A stretch of 41,844 nucleotides of DNA from a virus, in the IMG/VR virus record IMGVR_UViG_3300047481_000331, positions 1-41,844 of that record. One strand, written 5' to 3'. A model generated the notes under the pieces. The model was not told the origin of the DNA and ran no database searches. It worked only from the letters and a program-made list of their open reading frames with translations. The stretch's first letter is position 1. Each line of letters begins with the position of its first letter. This document shows positions 1-12,700 of the stretch, one piece after another. Both the position numbers and the translations under genes were made by a program.

Positions 1-294
1 GTTAATGCACTTAACATACATCAAGGACAAAAAGTTGGACAACCTGCTTATGGAACCACTCTTTGGTCATTTGTTTTTGAGCCAAACACAGCCGACGTAC
101 AGTTTCAATTAGAAAATGAGATACGTAGAGTTGCTAGTTTAGACCCTAGAATAGAATTAAACTACGTTAAAGCGTTCCCACAAGAAAATGGGATACTATT
201 AGAAGTAGAAATGGCTGTTAATCCATTCAATTCAGCAACCACATTAAGTCTGTTTTTCGACAACAGAACGAACACCGCCTCGCTTCAACAATAA
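1..294 (+). CDS. 25: Baseplate wedge protein gp25 (3' part only)
   Basis: The reading frame is open from the first base and ends at TAA, giving the last 97 residues. The start lies outside the window. The residues PAYGTTLWSFVFEP, followed by a helix with LENEIRRV and then DPRIELNYVKA, match the pattern of the GPW/gp25 family of small baseplate proteins in contractile tails. In T4, gp25 is a wedge component that joins the sheath to the inner baseplate. The gene directly after it encodes gp6, its usual partner in the wedge, which supports the call. Family assignment is from recognition of the pattern, not from an alignment. Confidence 0.88.
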   Translation, partial: VNALNIHQGQKVGQPAYGTTLWSFVFEPNTADVQFQLENEIRRVASLDPRIELNYVKAFPQENGILLEVEMAVNPFNSATTLSLFFDNRTNTASLQQ

Positions 295-315
295 CAAATC
301 CACTTTTTTAGGTAT

Positions 316-323
316 GATAAATA
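316..323 (+). promoter_or_regulatory. T4-like late promoter octamer (GATAAATA) before gp6
   Basis: The octamer GATAAATA lies in the 46-base gap between gp25 and gp6, 17 bases before the gp6 ATG. It fits the late promoter -10 element of T4-like phages (TATAAATA in T4, NATAAATA in cyanophages), which is read by the phage late sigma factor gp55. A purine-rich AAAGAGA at 328-334 sits between it and the ATG and may serve as ribosome binding site. Confidence 0.65.
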
Positions 324-340
324 CTTAAAAGAGATTAACT

Positions 341-3300
341 ATGGCGACAAGTTCAAGACAATCAGGATTGTTTGGCGTAAACGATTGGAAGGCCATCTAC
401 CAAACCTTTCGTGAAGCCGATTTTAGAAGTTACGATTATGAAACATTACGTAAAAGTTTCATCGATTATCTACGACTCTACTATCCTGAGACCTTTAACG
501 ACTACATTGAGAGTTCAGAATTCATTGCCCTATTAGACGTTATGGCGTTTATGGGTCAAGGTCTTGCGTTCCGTAATGACTTAAACGCACGTGAAAACTT
601 TATTGATACTGCTGAACGTAGAGATAGCGTTATTAAACTTGCAGACTTAGTAAGTTATACCCCAAAGCGTAACCTTGCAGGACAGGGTTATCTTAAAGTA
701 ACAAGCATACAAACTTCACAGAATATTACCGATATCAATGGTGTAAACCTAAGTAATATTCCTATACTTTGGAACGATCCTGCTAACCCGAATTGGTTAG
801 AACAGTTCAATACAATCATCAACGCTACACTTATTAATACGCAACGTGTTGGTAAACCCGGTAACGTAGCAGATTTGTTGGGTGTAACTACAAGCGAATA
901 TACAATTCAGATTCCACAGGGCACATTGCCGATTGTACCATTCAATAGTTCAGTTGATGGACAAAATATGAATTTTGAATTAGTTAGCGTAACCAGTGTA
1001 GATGAGGATTACATCTATGAGATTCCTCCTGCACCAAGTCAAAGATTCAATATACTATATCGTAACGACAAATTAGGATATGGTAGCCCCGAAACAGGTT
1101 GGTTCTTCTACTTCAAGCAAGGCTCATTACAAGCCGCAGACTTTAAGTTAGAACAACAGATTGCTAACCAAACTGTAGATATAGATATTCAAGGTATTAA
1201 CAATACTGATACATGGTTGTATCAATTAAACGAAAACAACGGTGATAGATTATTATGGCGTAAAGTTGATAACGTTTACGCTGATGCGTATCTACAAACT
1301 GAAACATCATTCAAAAAGATTTTCAGTGTTAACTCACGTTTCAATGACCAAATAACATATGTATTTGGTGATGGCGTGTTTAGTGAAATCCCAGTTGGAC
1401 AGTTCAGAGCATATGTACGTGCAGGTAATGCATTAACATATACGATTGATCCTAGCGAAATGCAAGGAATTTCAGTAACATTTACATATATTAATCGTAA
1501 TGGTAAAACAGAGAATTTAACTGTAGGATTAGAATTACCATTAGCAGTTTCAAACGCACAGCAAAGAGAGCCTATACAAGAAATTAAACAACGTGCTCCT
1601 ACTCGCTATTATACACAGAATCGTATGGTTAATGGTGAAGATTATAACAACTTCCCATATACATTATACAGTTCTATTATTAAGAGTAAGGCGATAAATC
1701 GTAGCAGTATAGGTGTTAGCAAGAACTTAGACTTACTTGATCCAACAGGAAAGTACAGTAGCACTAATGTTTTTGGCGATGATGGTGCATTATATCAAAA
1801 CAATACTGATAGTTATTTGACGTTGTTTATTACAAACGTTAACGATATTCGTGCGTTCTTAACCTCATCATTAGCAAATGCGTTAACTAGCAATAAAGCC
1901 GCACAATATTACATACAAAATTATCCAAGATACAATGTCAATACAGCATCAGGTGATGGGGTAGTATATTGGCAAACAAGCACAGTAGATGCTAATAGTG
2001 AGTCTGGATACTTTTACAATGTAAGTGGTTCACAAAACGTACCTATTCCGTTAGGCATATATTCAAACAAGAATGCAAAGTATGTAACAACCGGCGCATT
2101 GTGTAAATTTACTGCGCCTACTGGTTACTACTTTGATGTTAACAATCGTTTAGTGCCCGGCATTCCCGGCCCAACTGACAGAACATATATTTGGTCTACT
2201 GTATTGAACGTTGTGGGTGATGGTTATAATAATGGTGATGGCGCCTTCCCTAATGGTACAGGACCTGTAACATTAAATGGATATGTTCCGTCAGGCGCAA
2301 TATTAACACAGATTATACCAGTATTCGACAATTCCTTATCACAAGAAGTTATTGATGAATGTGTGGTAAGAATGGAATTAGCACAAGACTTTACGTTAGT
2401 GTTTAATAATTCATTACCTATTAATCAAGAACGTTGGACAATCAATCCATACACAGAAACTAATTACTTTGTTAAGTTTACTAGCGTAGGTGCTAATAGA
2501 TATACTGTAAGTTATCGCTCATTGACATATTATTTTGGTAGCGTGTCAGATACACGATTTACATTATCACCTAACGAATTAGTGTATGATCCATTCAGTG
2601 GTAAAATCTTACAAGATTTCGTAAGTGTACTTTCTACAAACAATCAACCTAATTCAAGTTATCCATTTGGAAGAGATATCAAAGTTAATATTTTAGGTCA
2701 AACTGTAGAGAGTGATGGATACATCAATGACTTCCAAGTTGAAGTTGCTGCCACAGACGTTAACAATAGAACACTAATCTTAAATCCTGATTTCTTTAAT
2801 GAAGTTACAGGATATACTAACGGCGGCGCCAATATCGGAGTCTATGTGTTCTTTGAGATTATAGAAGATGCTATTAACTTGACTAGAGAGCAGATTGTTC
2901 CTTCAAGTGATGTAGTTTATATCTACGCTAACAAAACACAGATTGAAGTTGTAAAATATGATTATCCCGAAGGACAATTGTTCTACGCATATAGCGACAA
3001 CGTATTTTACAAATCATTACAAGATAACACAATCAATACACCATATTATGTGTTGACTCCTCAACCACAATATAGTGTAAAGCCTGGTCGTCAAGGGTTA
3101 AGTTTCCAATATCGTCACAATAGCAACAATACAACTCGTATTGACCCAACAACTACAAACATTATTGACTTGTATGTTGTAACACAAAGTTATTATACAG
3201 CATATCAAAATTGGATACAAGATACAACCAACACAGTAGTAGAGCCAGATAAACCTACTATCAATGAACTGAATCAAGAGTATGGACAAGTTAACGATTT

Positions 3301-3712
3301 CAAAATGTTGAGCGATTCAGTTATATTAAATAGTGTAGTGTTCAAGCCTTTATTTGGTGCTAAAGCAAATACAGCACTAAGAGGAACTGTCAAAGTTGTA
3401 AAGGCAAGTAACACTAACGCAAGTGATAGTGAAGTTAGAAGTGCTGTGCTTACTGCAATGAATAAGTATTTTAATATTAACAATTGGAATTTTGGCGACA
3501 CATTTTTCTTCAGCGAATTAAGTGCTTTCTTACACTCTGAGTGTGGTGAGTTAATTAGTTCAGCCGTACTTGTTCCTAACGATCCAACAGAGAAGTTTGG
3601 AACATTATATGAAATTAAATGCATGCCATATGAGATTTTTGTAAATGCTGCCACAGCAGAAGATGTATTAGTTGTGCCCGCACTTACACCGGCTGAATTA
3701 CAAATAAGATAA
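341..3712 (+). CDS. 6: Baseplate wedge protein gp6, enlarged
   Basis: This is the 1123-aa baseplate wedge subunit. In T4, gp6 dimers form the inner ring of the baseplate and connect neighbouring wedges. The first 110 residues carry the family signature: NDWKAIYQTF, a DYLRLYYPETFNDY segment, SSEFIALLDVMAFMGQ, LAFRNDLNARENF and DTAERRDSVIKLA. T4 gp6 is about 660 residues, so this protein is considerably longer. The extra length appears to be beta-rich, Asn/Thr/Tyr-rich sequence in the middle and latter half. The start is the ATG after a late-promoter octamer and a purine-rich stretch. It lies between gp25 and the giant gene, as expected for a wedge module. No truncation or frameshift is seen. 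Confidence 0.92.
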   Translation: MATSSRQSGLFGVNDWKAIYQTFREADFRSYDYETLRKSFIDYLRLYYPETFNDYIESSEFIALLDVMAFMGQGLAFRNDLNARENFIDTAERRDSVIKLADLVSYTPKRNLAGQGYLKVTSIQTSQNITDINGVNLSNIPILWNDPANPNWLEQFNTIINATLINTQRVGKPGNVADLLGVTTSEYTIQIPQGTLPIVPFNSSVDGQNMNFELVSVTSVDEDYIYEIPPAPSQRFNILYRNDKLGYGSPETGWFFYFKQGSLQAADFKLEQQIANQTVDIDIQGINNTDTWLYQLNENNGDRLLWRKVDNVYADAYLQTETSFKKIFSVNSRFNDQITYVFGDGVFSEIPVGQFRAYVRAGNALTYTIDPSEMQGISVTFTYINRNGKTENLTVGLELPLAVSNAQQREPIQEIKQRAPTRYYTQNRMVNGEDYNNFPYTLYSSIIKSKAINRSSIGVSKNLDLLDPTGKYSSTNVFGDDGALYQNNTDSYLTLFITNVNDIRAFLTSSLANALTSNKAAQYYIQNYPRYNVNTASGDGVVYWQTSTVDANSESGYFYNVSGSQNVPIPLGIYSNKNAKYVTTGALCKFTAPTGYYFDVNNRLVPGIPGPTDRTYIWSTVLNVVGDGYNNGDGAFPNGTGPVTLNGYVPSGAILTQIIPVFDNSLSQEVIDECVVRMELAQDFTLVFNNSLPINQERWTINPYTETNYFVKFTSVGANRYTVSYRSLTYYFGSVSDTRFTLSPNELVYDPFSGKILQDFVSVLSTNNQPNSSYPFGRDIKVNILGQTVESDGYINDFQVEVAATDVNNRTLILNPDFFNEVTGYTNGGANIGVYVFFEIIEDAINLTREQIVPSSDVVYIYANKTQIEVVKYDYPEGQLFYAYSDNVFYKSLQDNTINTPYYVLTPQPQYSVKPGRQGLSFQYRHNSNNTTRIDPTTTNIIDLYVVTQSYYTAYQNWIQDTTNTVVEPDKPTINELNQEYGQVNDFKMLSDSVILNSVVFKPLFGAKANTALRGTVKVVKASNTNASDSEVRSAVLTAMNKYFNINNWNFGDTFFFSELSAFLHSECGELISSAVLVPNDPTEKFGTLYEIKCMPYEIFVNAATAEDVLVVPALTPAELQIR

Positions 3713-3717
3713 AAGAA

Positions 3718-6700
3718 ATGGCTACAACAAGAATTAGAACACTTAATTTCTTACCGGAAATATTCCAAACCCCAACTAACAGTCAGTTTTTGGGAGCAAC
3801 GCTTGACCAACTAGTAAATCCACCAATTACAAAAAGAATTGAGGGATATGTTGGTAGTAAATTAGGCTATGGTGTAAACGCCAAAGACTATTATGTAACA
3901 GAGCCTACTAAGGTAAGAACGGATTATCAATTAGATCCGGGCATTGTGTTCACTAAGAAAAATGAATCTACAGCACAAGATTTTATTACATATCCTGGCA
4001 TCTTAGATTCATTAAGATTAGAAGGTGGTGTAACCAATAACAATGATCGCATGTTTGAGAGTCAATTCTATTCATGGGATTCATTTACAAACTTAGATAA
4101 GATTATTAACTTTAATCAGTACTATTGGTTACCAGACGGCCCTCCCGCCGTTCAAGTTGCAGCCGCAACAGTATTTGCAACAAACGATTATATCATTACA
4201 GACTTAGCAAATGGATATAACATCAGAACATTAGGTACTGGTGCAGGATCAATCAACCCCACATTAATATTATTACGTGGTGGTACATATAACTTCTATG
4301 TAAATCAGAGTTCACAGTTTTGGATTCAAACAGCACCAGGTACTAGTGGGTACAATCCAACACAACCTAACGTTTATACTAGAGATGTGTTTGGTGTATC
4401 TAACAACGGTGCAGAACAGGGCATAGTAACATTTACAGTGCCTGCAAAAGATGCACAAGATCAATATAATTTCCCAGGTAACAATCTAGTTGATGTTGTA
4501 AGTACATTACCATTCGCACAGATTAACGGACAACTATTATCAGCAGTTGGTAGCATCGATGGAGTAACGGCACTTAACGGATTAACCGTTATGTTCTATG
4601 ACACAGGTGTGCCTAATGAGACTGGATATACATCACAGTATTTTGGTGAGGGAGAGTATGATACCAATATCGGTTTAGTAACTCCATTAACAATTACTAT
4701 TTCTGCTACCGATGTATCAGGTGCAATTACATGTAATTCTACTGCAAACTTAGTAGCAGGACAAACAATAACATTTGATGGAACTCCATTTGGTGGATTA
4801 GATTCTTATGCTATATCTGGTACAATTTATTATGTTGATAGCATACTAAGTTCAACTCAGTTTACAGTTACATCATATCAAGCAGGAAGTCCTGACCCGC
4901 AACCAGTTACATTGTCAACAGCATTTGGTACAATGACAGGTAACATCAATCAAGGTTTGTTAGAAGAAGGATACACTTCAATAGTAAGTCAAAACTTCTA
5001 TCAAATTAGTTACATTGGAGATCCTAGTGATCCTGTATTAAGATTAACTCCAGTTAGCATTATTCCAACTGACCAACGAATTACTCCAGTATACGGTTCA
5101 TCTTGGATCAACAGAGGATTCTATAGAAACACAGCAGGTGTTATATCATTGATTCCTGCTATCACAGCACCGTTGGATACATTATATTATCAAGACGGTA
5201 CAAGCCCAACTAAAGTGGGCATGATTAAAATTATTGAAAGCAATATCACTAATACATTAAATGTTGAAACTGATATTTTAGGTAAAAAGAATTTCACATC
5301 TACAAATGGTATTGCATTCACCAATGGATTAAAAGTTGAATTTGACGGAGACGTAATACCTTCTAGTTATTTGCAGGGTCAATATTATGTTGAAGGTGTA
5401 GGTACTGCAATTGAGTTAGTGCCTGTAAATTCATTAGTATGCCCTGAAGATTTTACAGAAGGCGACTACATCCCATATGATACTGCGCCATTCGATATAG
5501 GAAACTATGACAGTAACTTGTATGTTCCTGTATTGCAAGATTATATCACAATAGCAAGAAATGCTATTAACAAAAATGCATGGTCACGCAGTAATCGTTG
5601 GTTCCATATTGATGTTATCAACTCTACAGCAGAGTACAACAATAACCCTGACATTGTAAACGTATATGCTACTGCTGAAGCAAAAGCAAAGCGTCCTATA
5701 ATAGAATTTTATCCTAACTTAAAACTATTTGAGTCTGGTATAGTAGGTAAGAGTGCAGTTGACTTTATTGATTTTAAAGCAACAGATGCCCTGTCGCAAG
5801 TATCAGGACAAACAGGATATTACCCAGATGTTGAAACATATACTGATTTTACAGGCACATTGAACGGTGTAGTAAGTGGAACATCTACTACAGCAACAAT
5901 TGCAACATCAGATATTGTTGGAACATTCCAAATAGGTCAGTATGTTACAGATTTACGTTTTAGCACAATAACTACAACTTACCCAAGTTTGTTGCCCTCA
6001 GACGCACAAATCACAGATATAGTTGAAGGATCAGGCACAACAACATTGACAATTGGTTGGGGTGATACACTAACATTCTCAACTGTTAACAACGTGCAGT
6101 TTGTTGGGGACGATCAGCAGAATGACAACTATAAAGTGTTTGATGGTGCAAGAATTGTATTTGCCGCAGATACTAACGTAAATGTTAAGAATAAAATTTA
6201 TATTGTTAATTTCTCAACAGTATCATCAAGTTTATTACCAGTCATTACATTGACTGAAGCACCAAACGGAGATGTTTTACCACAAGACCAAACAGTTGTT
6301 CTTAGAGGTTTTAACTATCAAGGTGATACTTATTTCTATAACGGCATTGAATGGATTAAAGCACAACAAAAGACTGATGTAAATCAGCCTCCATTATTCG
6401 ATGTAGTAGATAGTAACAATATAAGTTTTGGTGACAAGACTGTGTATAGAGGCACAACGTTTATTGGATCAAAACTATTTGCTTATGGTATTGGATTTGG
6501 TTTAGACGATACAATATTAGGTTTCCCAATACGTTATAGTTCTATAGATAACGTAGGTGATATTTCATTTGACGTATCATTGAACGTTGATACATTTGAC
6601 TATGTAAGTGGTACTGATCCTAAAACACAAAAAGTTAACACAGGTTACGTATTAAACTACAGCGACCGTGAAGTGTATGAACGTGAGTTGGGTTGGCAAA

Positions 6701-9700
6701 CTGCTATTGGACCTAGCGTACAATATCAAGTTTTCAGTTTTGATTATTTTGTAGAAAATCCACCAGCAGATTATGTTTGCGATATAGCCAAATTAGATGA
6801 TGCTGATAGCGCATGGCCAACCATACAAGTTTATATCAATAACGTATTGCAAACTTCAGATGCATATGCTGTTTCTGTTGGTGCTAATAGCACAACAGTT
6901 ACATTGAACAATATTCTTAATGAAGATACTGTAGTTCAAATATTGTTGTTAAGTGATCAGGTAAGTCTAAAATCTTACTATACAGTACCAATTAACCTAA
7001 ACAACAATCCATTAAACGAAGATTTAACCACTGCTAATATTGGTGATATCCGCGCACACTATCAAACAATATATGCAAACAATCCTAACTTCCAAGGACC
7101 AATGTTTGGTTCTAACAACTATAGAGATTTGGGAGACTTAGTACCTTACGGCACAAAGATTATTCAGAACAGTGCGGCATTGGTATTGCCAGGTGCATTC
7201 TTACGTAAGCAAAATCATAATCTATTTGATTCGTTGTTATTCAACAGCAGAGAATATATTAAATTTAAAACACTATTGGTAGATACTGTAAACAGTACAG
7301 ATTATTCACAGAGATTCTCACCTTCATATATCTTAGATGATGCATTGGATCAACTGTCTGCTGCCAAAAGTGAAAGTCAGGCCTTCTTTTGGTCTGATAT
7401 GTTACCAAGCAAAGCACCGTACATAACCAATACGTATACGTTCAATAATGATTTGGATACCAGTGTGTATCCATTGAGCAGAATTTATGATTTCTCAACT
7501 GCTAATTATTATGGAGTACTAGTATACTTGTCTAGAGTTATAGAAGGCACAGTTGTTGAGCGCCAGTTAATAAAAGGCGAAGAGTACACGGTCAGTGATG
7601 ATAGTAAATCATTGACAGTTGTTATACCATTACAACCAGCAGATCAAATTATTGTAAAAGAATACAATCAGACATATGGATCATATATTCCTAACACACC
7701 AACTAAGTTGGGATTGTATCCTGCATTTATCCCTGCTATAGTATTAGACAGCGACTATACACAACCAACATACTTTATTAAAGGTCATGATGGATCATAC
7801 ACTAAGTTGTATGGTGACTACAATCCTACATTAGGAGTGTTAATAGACTACAGAGACCAAGCATTGCTTGAGTTTGAAACAAGAATTTATAACAACTTGA
7901 AATTGAGTAACCCAATACCAATTCAAGCATATGAAGTTACACCTGGTTTCTTCAGAGACAGTGATTATTCATATGACGAATATCTTGAAATTTATGAAAA
8001 GAATTTCTTAAACTGGGTAGGACAAAACAGATTAAATTACAAGAGACAGTATTACGATAAGAATAATCCGTTTACCTTTAACTATACTAACTCAGGTAAT
8101 AAGTTAAACAATGAACCTATACAACAGGGATATTGGAGAGGTATATACGAATATTACTTTGGAACAAGTACCCCAAATGAAACACCTTGGGAATTATTAG
8201 GTTTTGTAAATCAACCAAATTGGTGGACAGATCGTTATGGTCCTGCTCCATACACAAGTGATAACTTAATACTATGGGGTGACTTAGAGCAAGGTATTAA
8301 CTGGAATAACGGTAATCCTTATGTTATCCCAAAAGAAGTTAGACCTAACTTATTAAAAGTATTACCCGTAGACAGCAATGGAAATTTATTGTCACCATTA
8401 GATGCAATTGTTGGGAACTACAATTCTCAAACTTTCCAACAAGAGTGGGTAATAGGAGATGATGCTCCTGTAGAGTTAAGTTATCGTAGAAGTAGTACAT
8501 GGCCATTTGATTTGATGAGAATAATGGCATTGACTAAACCTGCTAAATTCTTTAATTTGGGCGTAGACTTAGACAATTATAAGTACAGCACAGAGTTTAA
8601 TCAATATCTTGTTAATGATAGAAGTCATTTAATTATTAGCAATATTGAAATATATGGTACTGGTATACCAAAGACCTCATACATCAACTGGATAGTTGAC
8701 TATGAAAAACAATTAGGTATTACTGCTACACAAAATATCAAAGACTTGCTATTCAATATCGATGTAAGATTGATTTATAGACTAGCAGGCTTTAGTGATA
8801 AGACATTGCTTAAATTCTATGTTGAGAAGGGTACACCTAACAGTAGAAACTCTTCACTATTGATACCAGACGAGAGTTATCAAGTATTGTTATATGATAA
8901 CCAACCGTTTGATAAAAACGTTTATAGTTCTATAATTATACAGATTGATCCTGCAGGCTTTACGGTTTATGGAAACTCACAGTCAATGGCTTACTTTAGA
9001 ACATTGACTCCTGCCAATAATGGTAACTATGATTACATTAAGGTAGATAATTCTAATGTTAAGATAACAAAAGATTATTCTCCTAAAGAAATTCTTGTCC
9101 CATATGGCACAACATTTTATAATGTACAAGACCTTTCACAGTTTATCGCTAATTATGGCGCATGGTTAAACAGTAAAGGATTTATATTTGATCAAGTAGA
9201 GTTTGGTTTAGAAATCAATTGGGGTCAAATGATTGCAGAATTCCTATACTGGGCACAGACTGGTTGGGGAGAGGGTGCAATATTGACATTGAATCCAGGT
9301 GCTACAATACTGAAAGTAGATCAACCAAACAGTATTGTTCAACCATTAACAGTTCAGCAAACTAACTTTGTACTGAATCAAAACTTATATCCAATACAGG
9401 CTGTAGATATGTCTGTATTCCGTGACGGTACATTGTTTACAGTTAAGCCGCTAAGTCAAGGTGATACAATTGCTTATGGTCAATTTAACATGAGCAACTT
9501 TGAACACGGTATAGTGTTTGATAACGTTACATTGTTCAATGATATCATTTACAATCTTGTAACCGGATTGCGTCAAACACGTATCACAGTTCGTGGTACT
9601 AAGACCGCTGAATGGAACGGTACTGTTACTGCTAGTGGATTTATTCTCAACCAAGACAACATACAAGAATGGTCAAGAGAAATCAAGTATACTAAAGGTT

Positions 9701-12700
9701 CAATCGTATTGTACAAAAACAAATATTGGACAGCGTTGAGAATAGTTCAGCCTGCTAATGTGTTTAATGAAAACGATTGGAAAGAAACTGAGTACAACGA
9801 AATTCAAAAGGGCTTGCTACCAAACAGCAGTACACGCAGTTACGAAAGTGCATTGTACTACGATGTGAACAGAGCCAATCTTGAACAAGACGCAGATTTA
9901 TTAAGTTTCAGTTTGATTGGATATCGTCCACGTGACTATCTTGCATTAGCAGACCTTACTGACATTACACAGATTAATGTCTATAAGAACATGATTAAGA
10001 ACAAAGGTACACGTAATGCAGTTGAAGCATTCCGTGGCGCTAATTTGCCACAGGGCGGTATCGATTATGAAGTGTATGAAAACTGGGCAATCAAGTCAGG
10101 ACAGTTTGGTAGCATAACAAATAATAACTTTATAGAATTCAAAGTTAACCAAGAATATATGACTGCTAACCCATCGTTAGTAAGTCTAATCAACGGTCCT
10201 TCAGTTGCTCTAGTACAGCAAGAAGTACCAGTATACAATTTATATAACTATAGCACACCTGTACAAGACCCAAATATACTAGCAACTATTCCTAAGAATG
10301 CTCCTGCTAGAATTTATCCTGACGCAGGCTATGTGAACTTCAATGACGTAAAGATGAGTTCATATTTCTATTCAGGATTGGCTAACGCAGTTAATAAGAA
10401 CGGACAAGTCGTACCTATACAAGATTTCTATGTTAGAAATTACGTTTGGCTTGCAGACTATCTTGCAAAATGGCAAGTGTTTACCCCTGTACAGAACGGT
10501 AGAGTAGTTAGTGTTAGAGCAAATCCAAATGGTACTTCAACTGTAACATTTGCAGAACCACACAATCTATCTAAGTTAGACCCATTTGCAATTATAAACT
10601 TTAATTCAAATGTTGATGGATATTATTTTGTAACAGAAGTAGTCAATATATTTGAAGTATTGATTAATTTATCGTTCCTTACTAATGAAGGTCAAATCAA
10701 CGGTGAGGGTATCGTAGTAAGATTCCAATCACAAAGAGTTGATAAACCAAGCGATATCAACAACTTACCATTACTAGACAGTGAGTTCATCAAGAACACT
10801 GTTTGGGTAGATGAAAATACTGATGGCAACTGGGCAGTATATCGTAAGAGCATTAATTATCAATTTGATAGAGAAGTAACAAAAGATAGTTCAAGTTCTT
10901 TTGGTAGCGCAGTAGCATATACTCCTAGAATAGGATACTTGTTTGCAGATGCGGGATTAGGCAAAGTCTATCGCTATGTGTTAAATGATTTGACTAAAGA
11001 ATATGACAATATTCAAACATTAACACAGGGAACAAGTTTTGGTTCACAAGTAATCATAGTTGATAATACAATATTCGTATCAGAACCAACTAGCGGAACA
11101 CCTAAGATTTACGTCTATTATGTAAACAATAGCATATTGTCAGACGATATCATTCCATATCAGAGTGCAATAACTGCACCCGGTGGGGTCACAAATTGGG
11201 GTAGTGCATTATCAGCATCACCTGATGGCAACTGGTTATATGTATCAGATACAGATAACAACAAAGTTTATGTCTACAGACGCCAAAGTTTTGAAGTAGA
11301 TGCAGGATATTTAATTGCTGGAAAAACTTATGCAATTACTAATGTAGGCGATACAGATTTTGCTGCAATCAGTACAACTCCAACAACTACATTGAATCAA
11401 GTTGGTGAGGTGTTTATTGCTACTGGTGCCGGCACAGCAGGTGAAACTGGTAGAGCAAGACAAATAAATTACGAACTAGTTAATATAATTGATGGTTCAG
11501 TATTGGGCTTGTCAGCAGGTGACAACTTTGGTCATTCAATATCTACTGACTACAACGGCGACACAGTTTTAATTAGTGCTCCTTACGTTGACTATAGCGG
11601 TTCAATTTTAAATTGGGGTAAAGCATACGTTTACCATAGAAGCACACAAACATTTGAAGCACAATTAAACACAACAGGACTTCAACTGTTTACATTAGCA
11701 TGGACTGGTACAACACTCAATTCTGCTACCACTCAGATTTACGCATCAAATCAAATTGGTGTAAACGTAGACTTTACAGGATATGAAAATTATCCTATAG
11801 TGTTTGCTGGATCTAATTTTGGTACTACAGGATTACAGGCTAACAAAGTTTATTACATTGACACTGTAGTAAGTTCAACAAGAATCACAGTTAAAGAATC
11901 ACGTTCAAGTGCTTCAGCAGTAACATTGGTTGCTGAAGCAGGGTTAACTATTAATGGATATCTACAGTTAGAACCATTATATGTAACAGTTAACGGAACA
12001 TTAATCGCAGACAATAACTATAGTGTTATTGGGTCAACTCTCAACTACACAGCACCGTTATTAGCAGGTGACATTGTTAATGTCAGTGGTGATAAGTTCA
12101 CATTGATTCAATCATTTACAACTAACAGAGACCCAAGAGTTGGTGTTCAATATGGATTTAGTGTTGCAACTAACAATCCAGGAACTGATTTATTAGTTGG
12201 CGCGCCATTCGACTTATCAGACATTAATGAAGAGGGTGGCGTATATCGTTATACTAACGGTGGTAGCAAGTATGGCGTTGTAATAGGTGTTGATGAAGTA
12301 AACGTCACAGCAAATAGAGTATTGTTAATTAATGGATATAGCGTAACTATTCCTCCTGGCAATGCTACTGTAGCCGCAAATGCTATTGTATCAGAAAAGA
12401 TTACAAACATAACAGCGGCTGCTACAGATGATAACAAGTTAATTATACAGATTATCAATACTGATTTGACACAACCAAATGAAAAGTTATTGATTACTGC
12501 AATTGACACCAATACATTAACTGAGTTGGGCTTACAAGTTTATACTGAAACACAAGTTATCAGATGCCCACACAAATCAGGTCCTACACAGTTTGGCTAC
12601 AATATTAAATTCAATGAATTGAATTCTATCGTAGTCAGCGCACCAGTTGCAACTAGATTTGCAGGAACAAGGTTTGACTTCAGTGACGATGAAACTGTAG

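Noticed and set aside
3274-3654. 126-codon open frame on the - strand within gp6
   Set aside because: It is antisense to a well-supported gp6 frame, has no ribosome binding site of note and no family resemblance.
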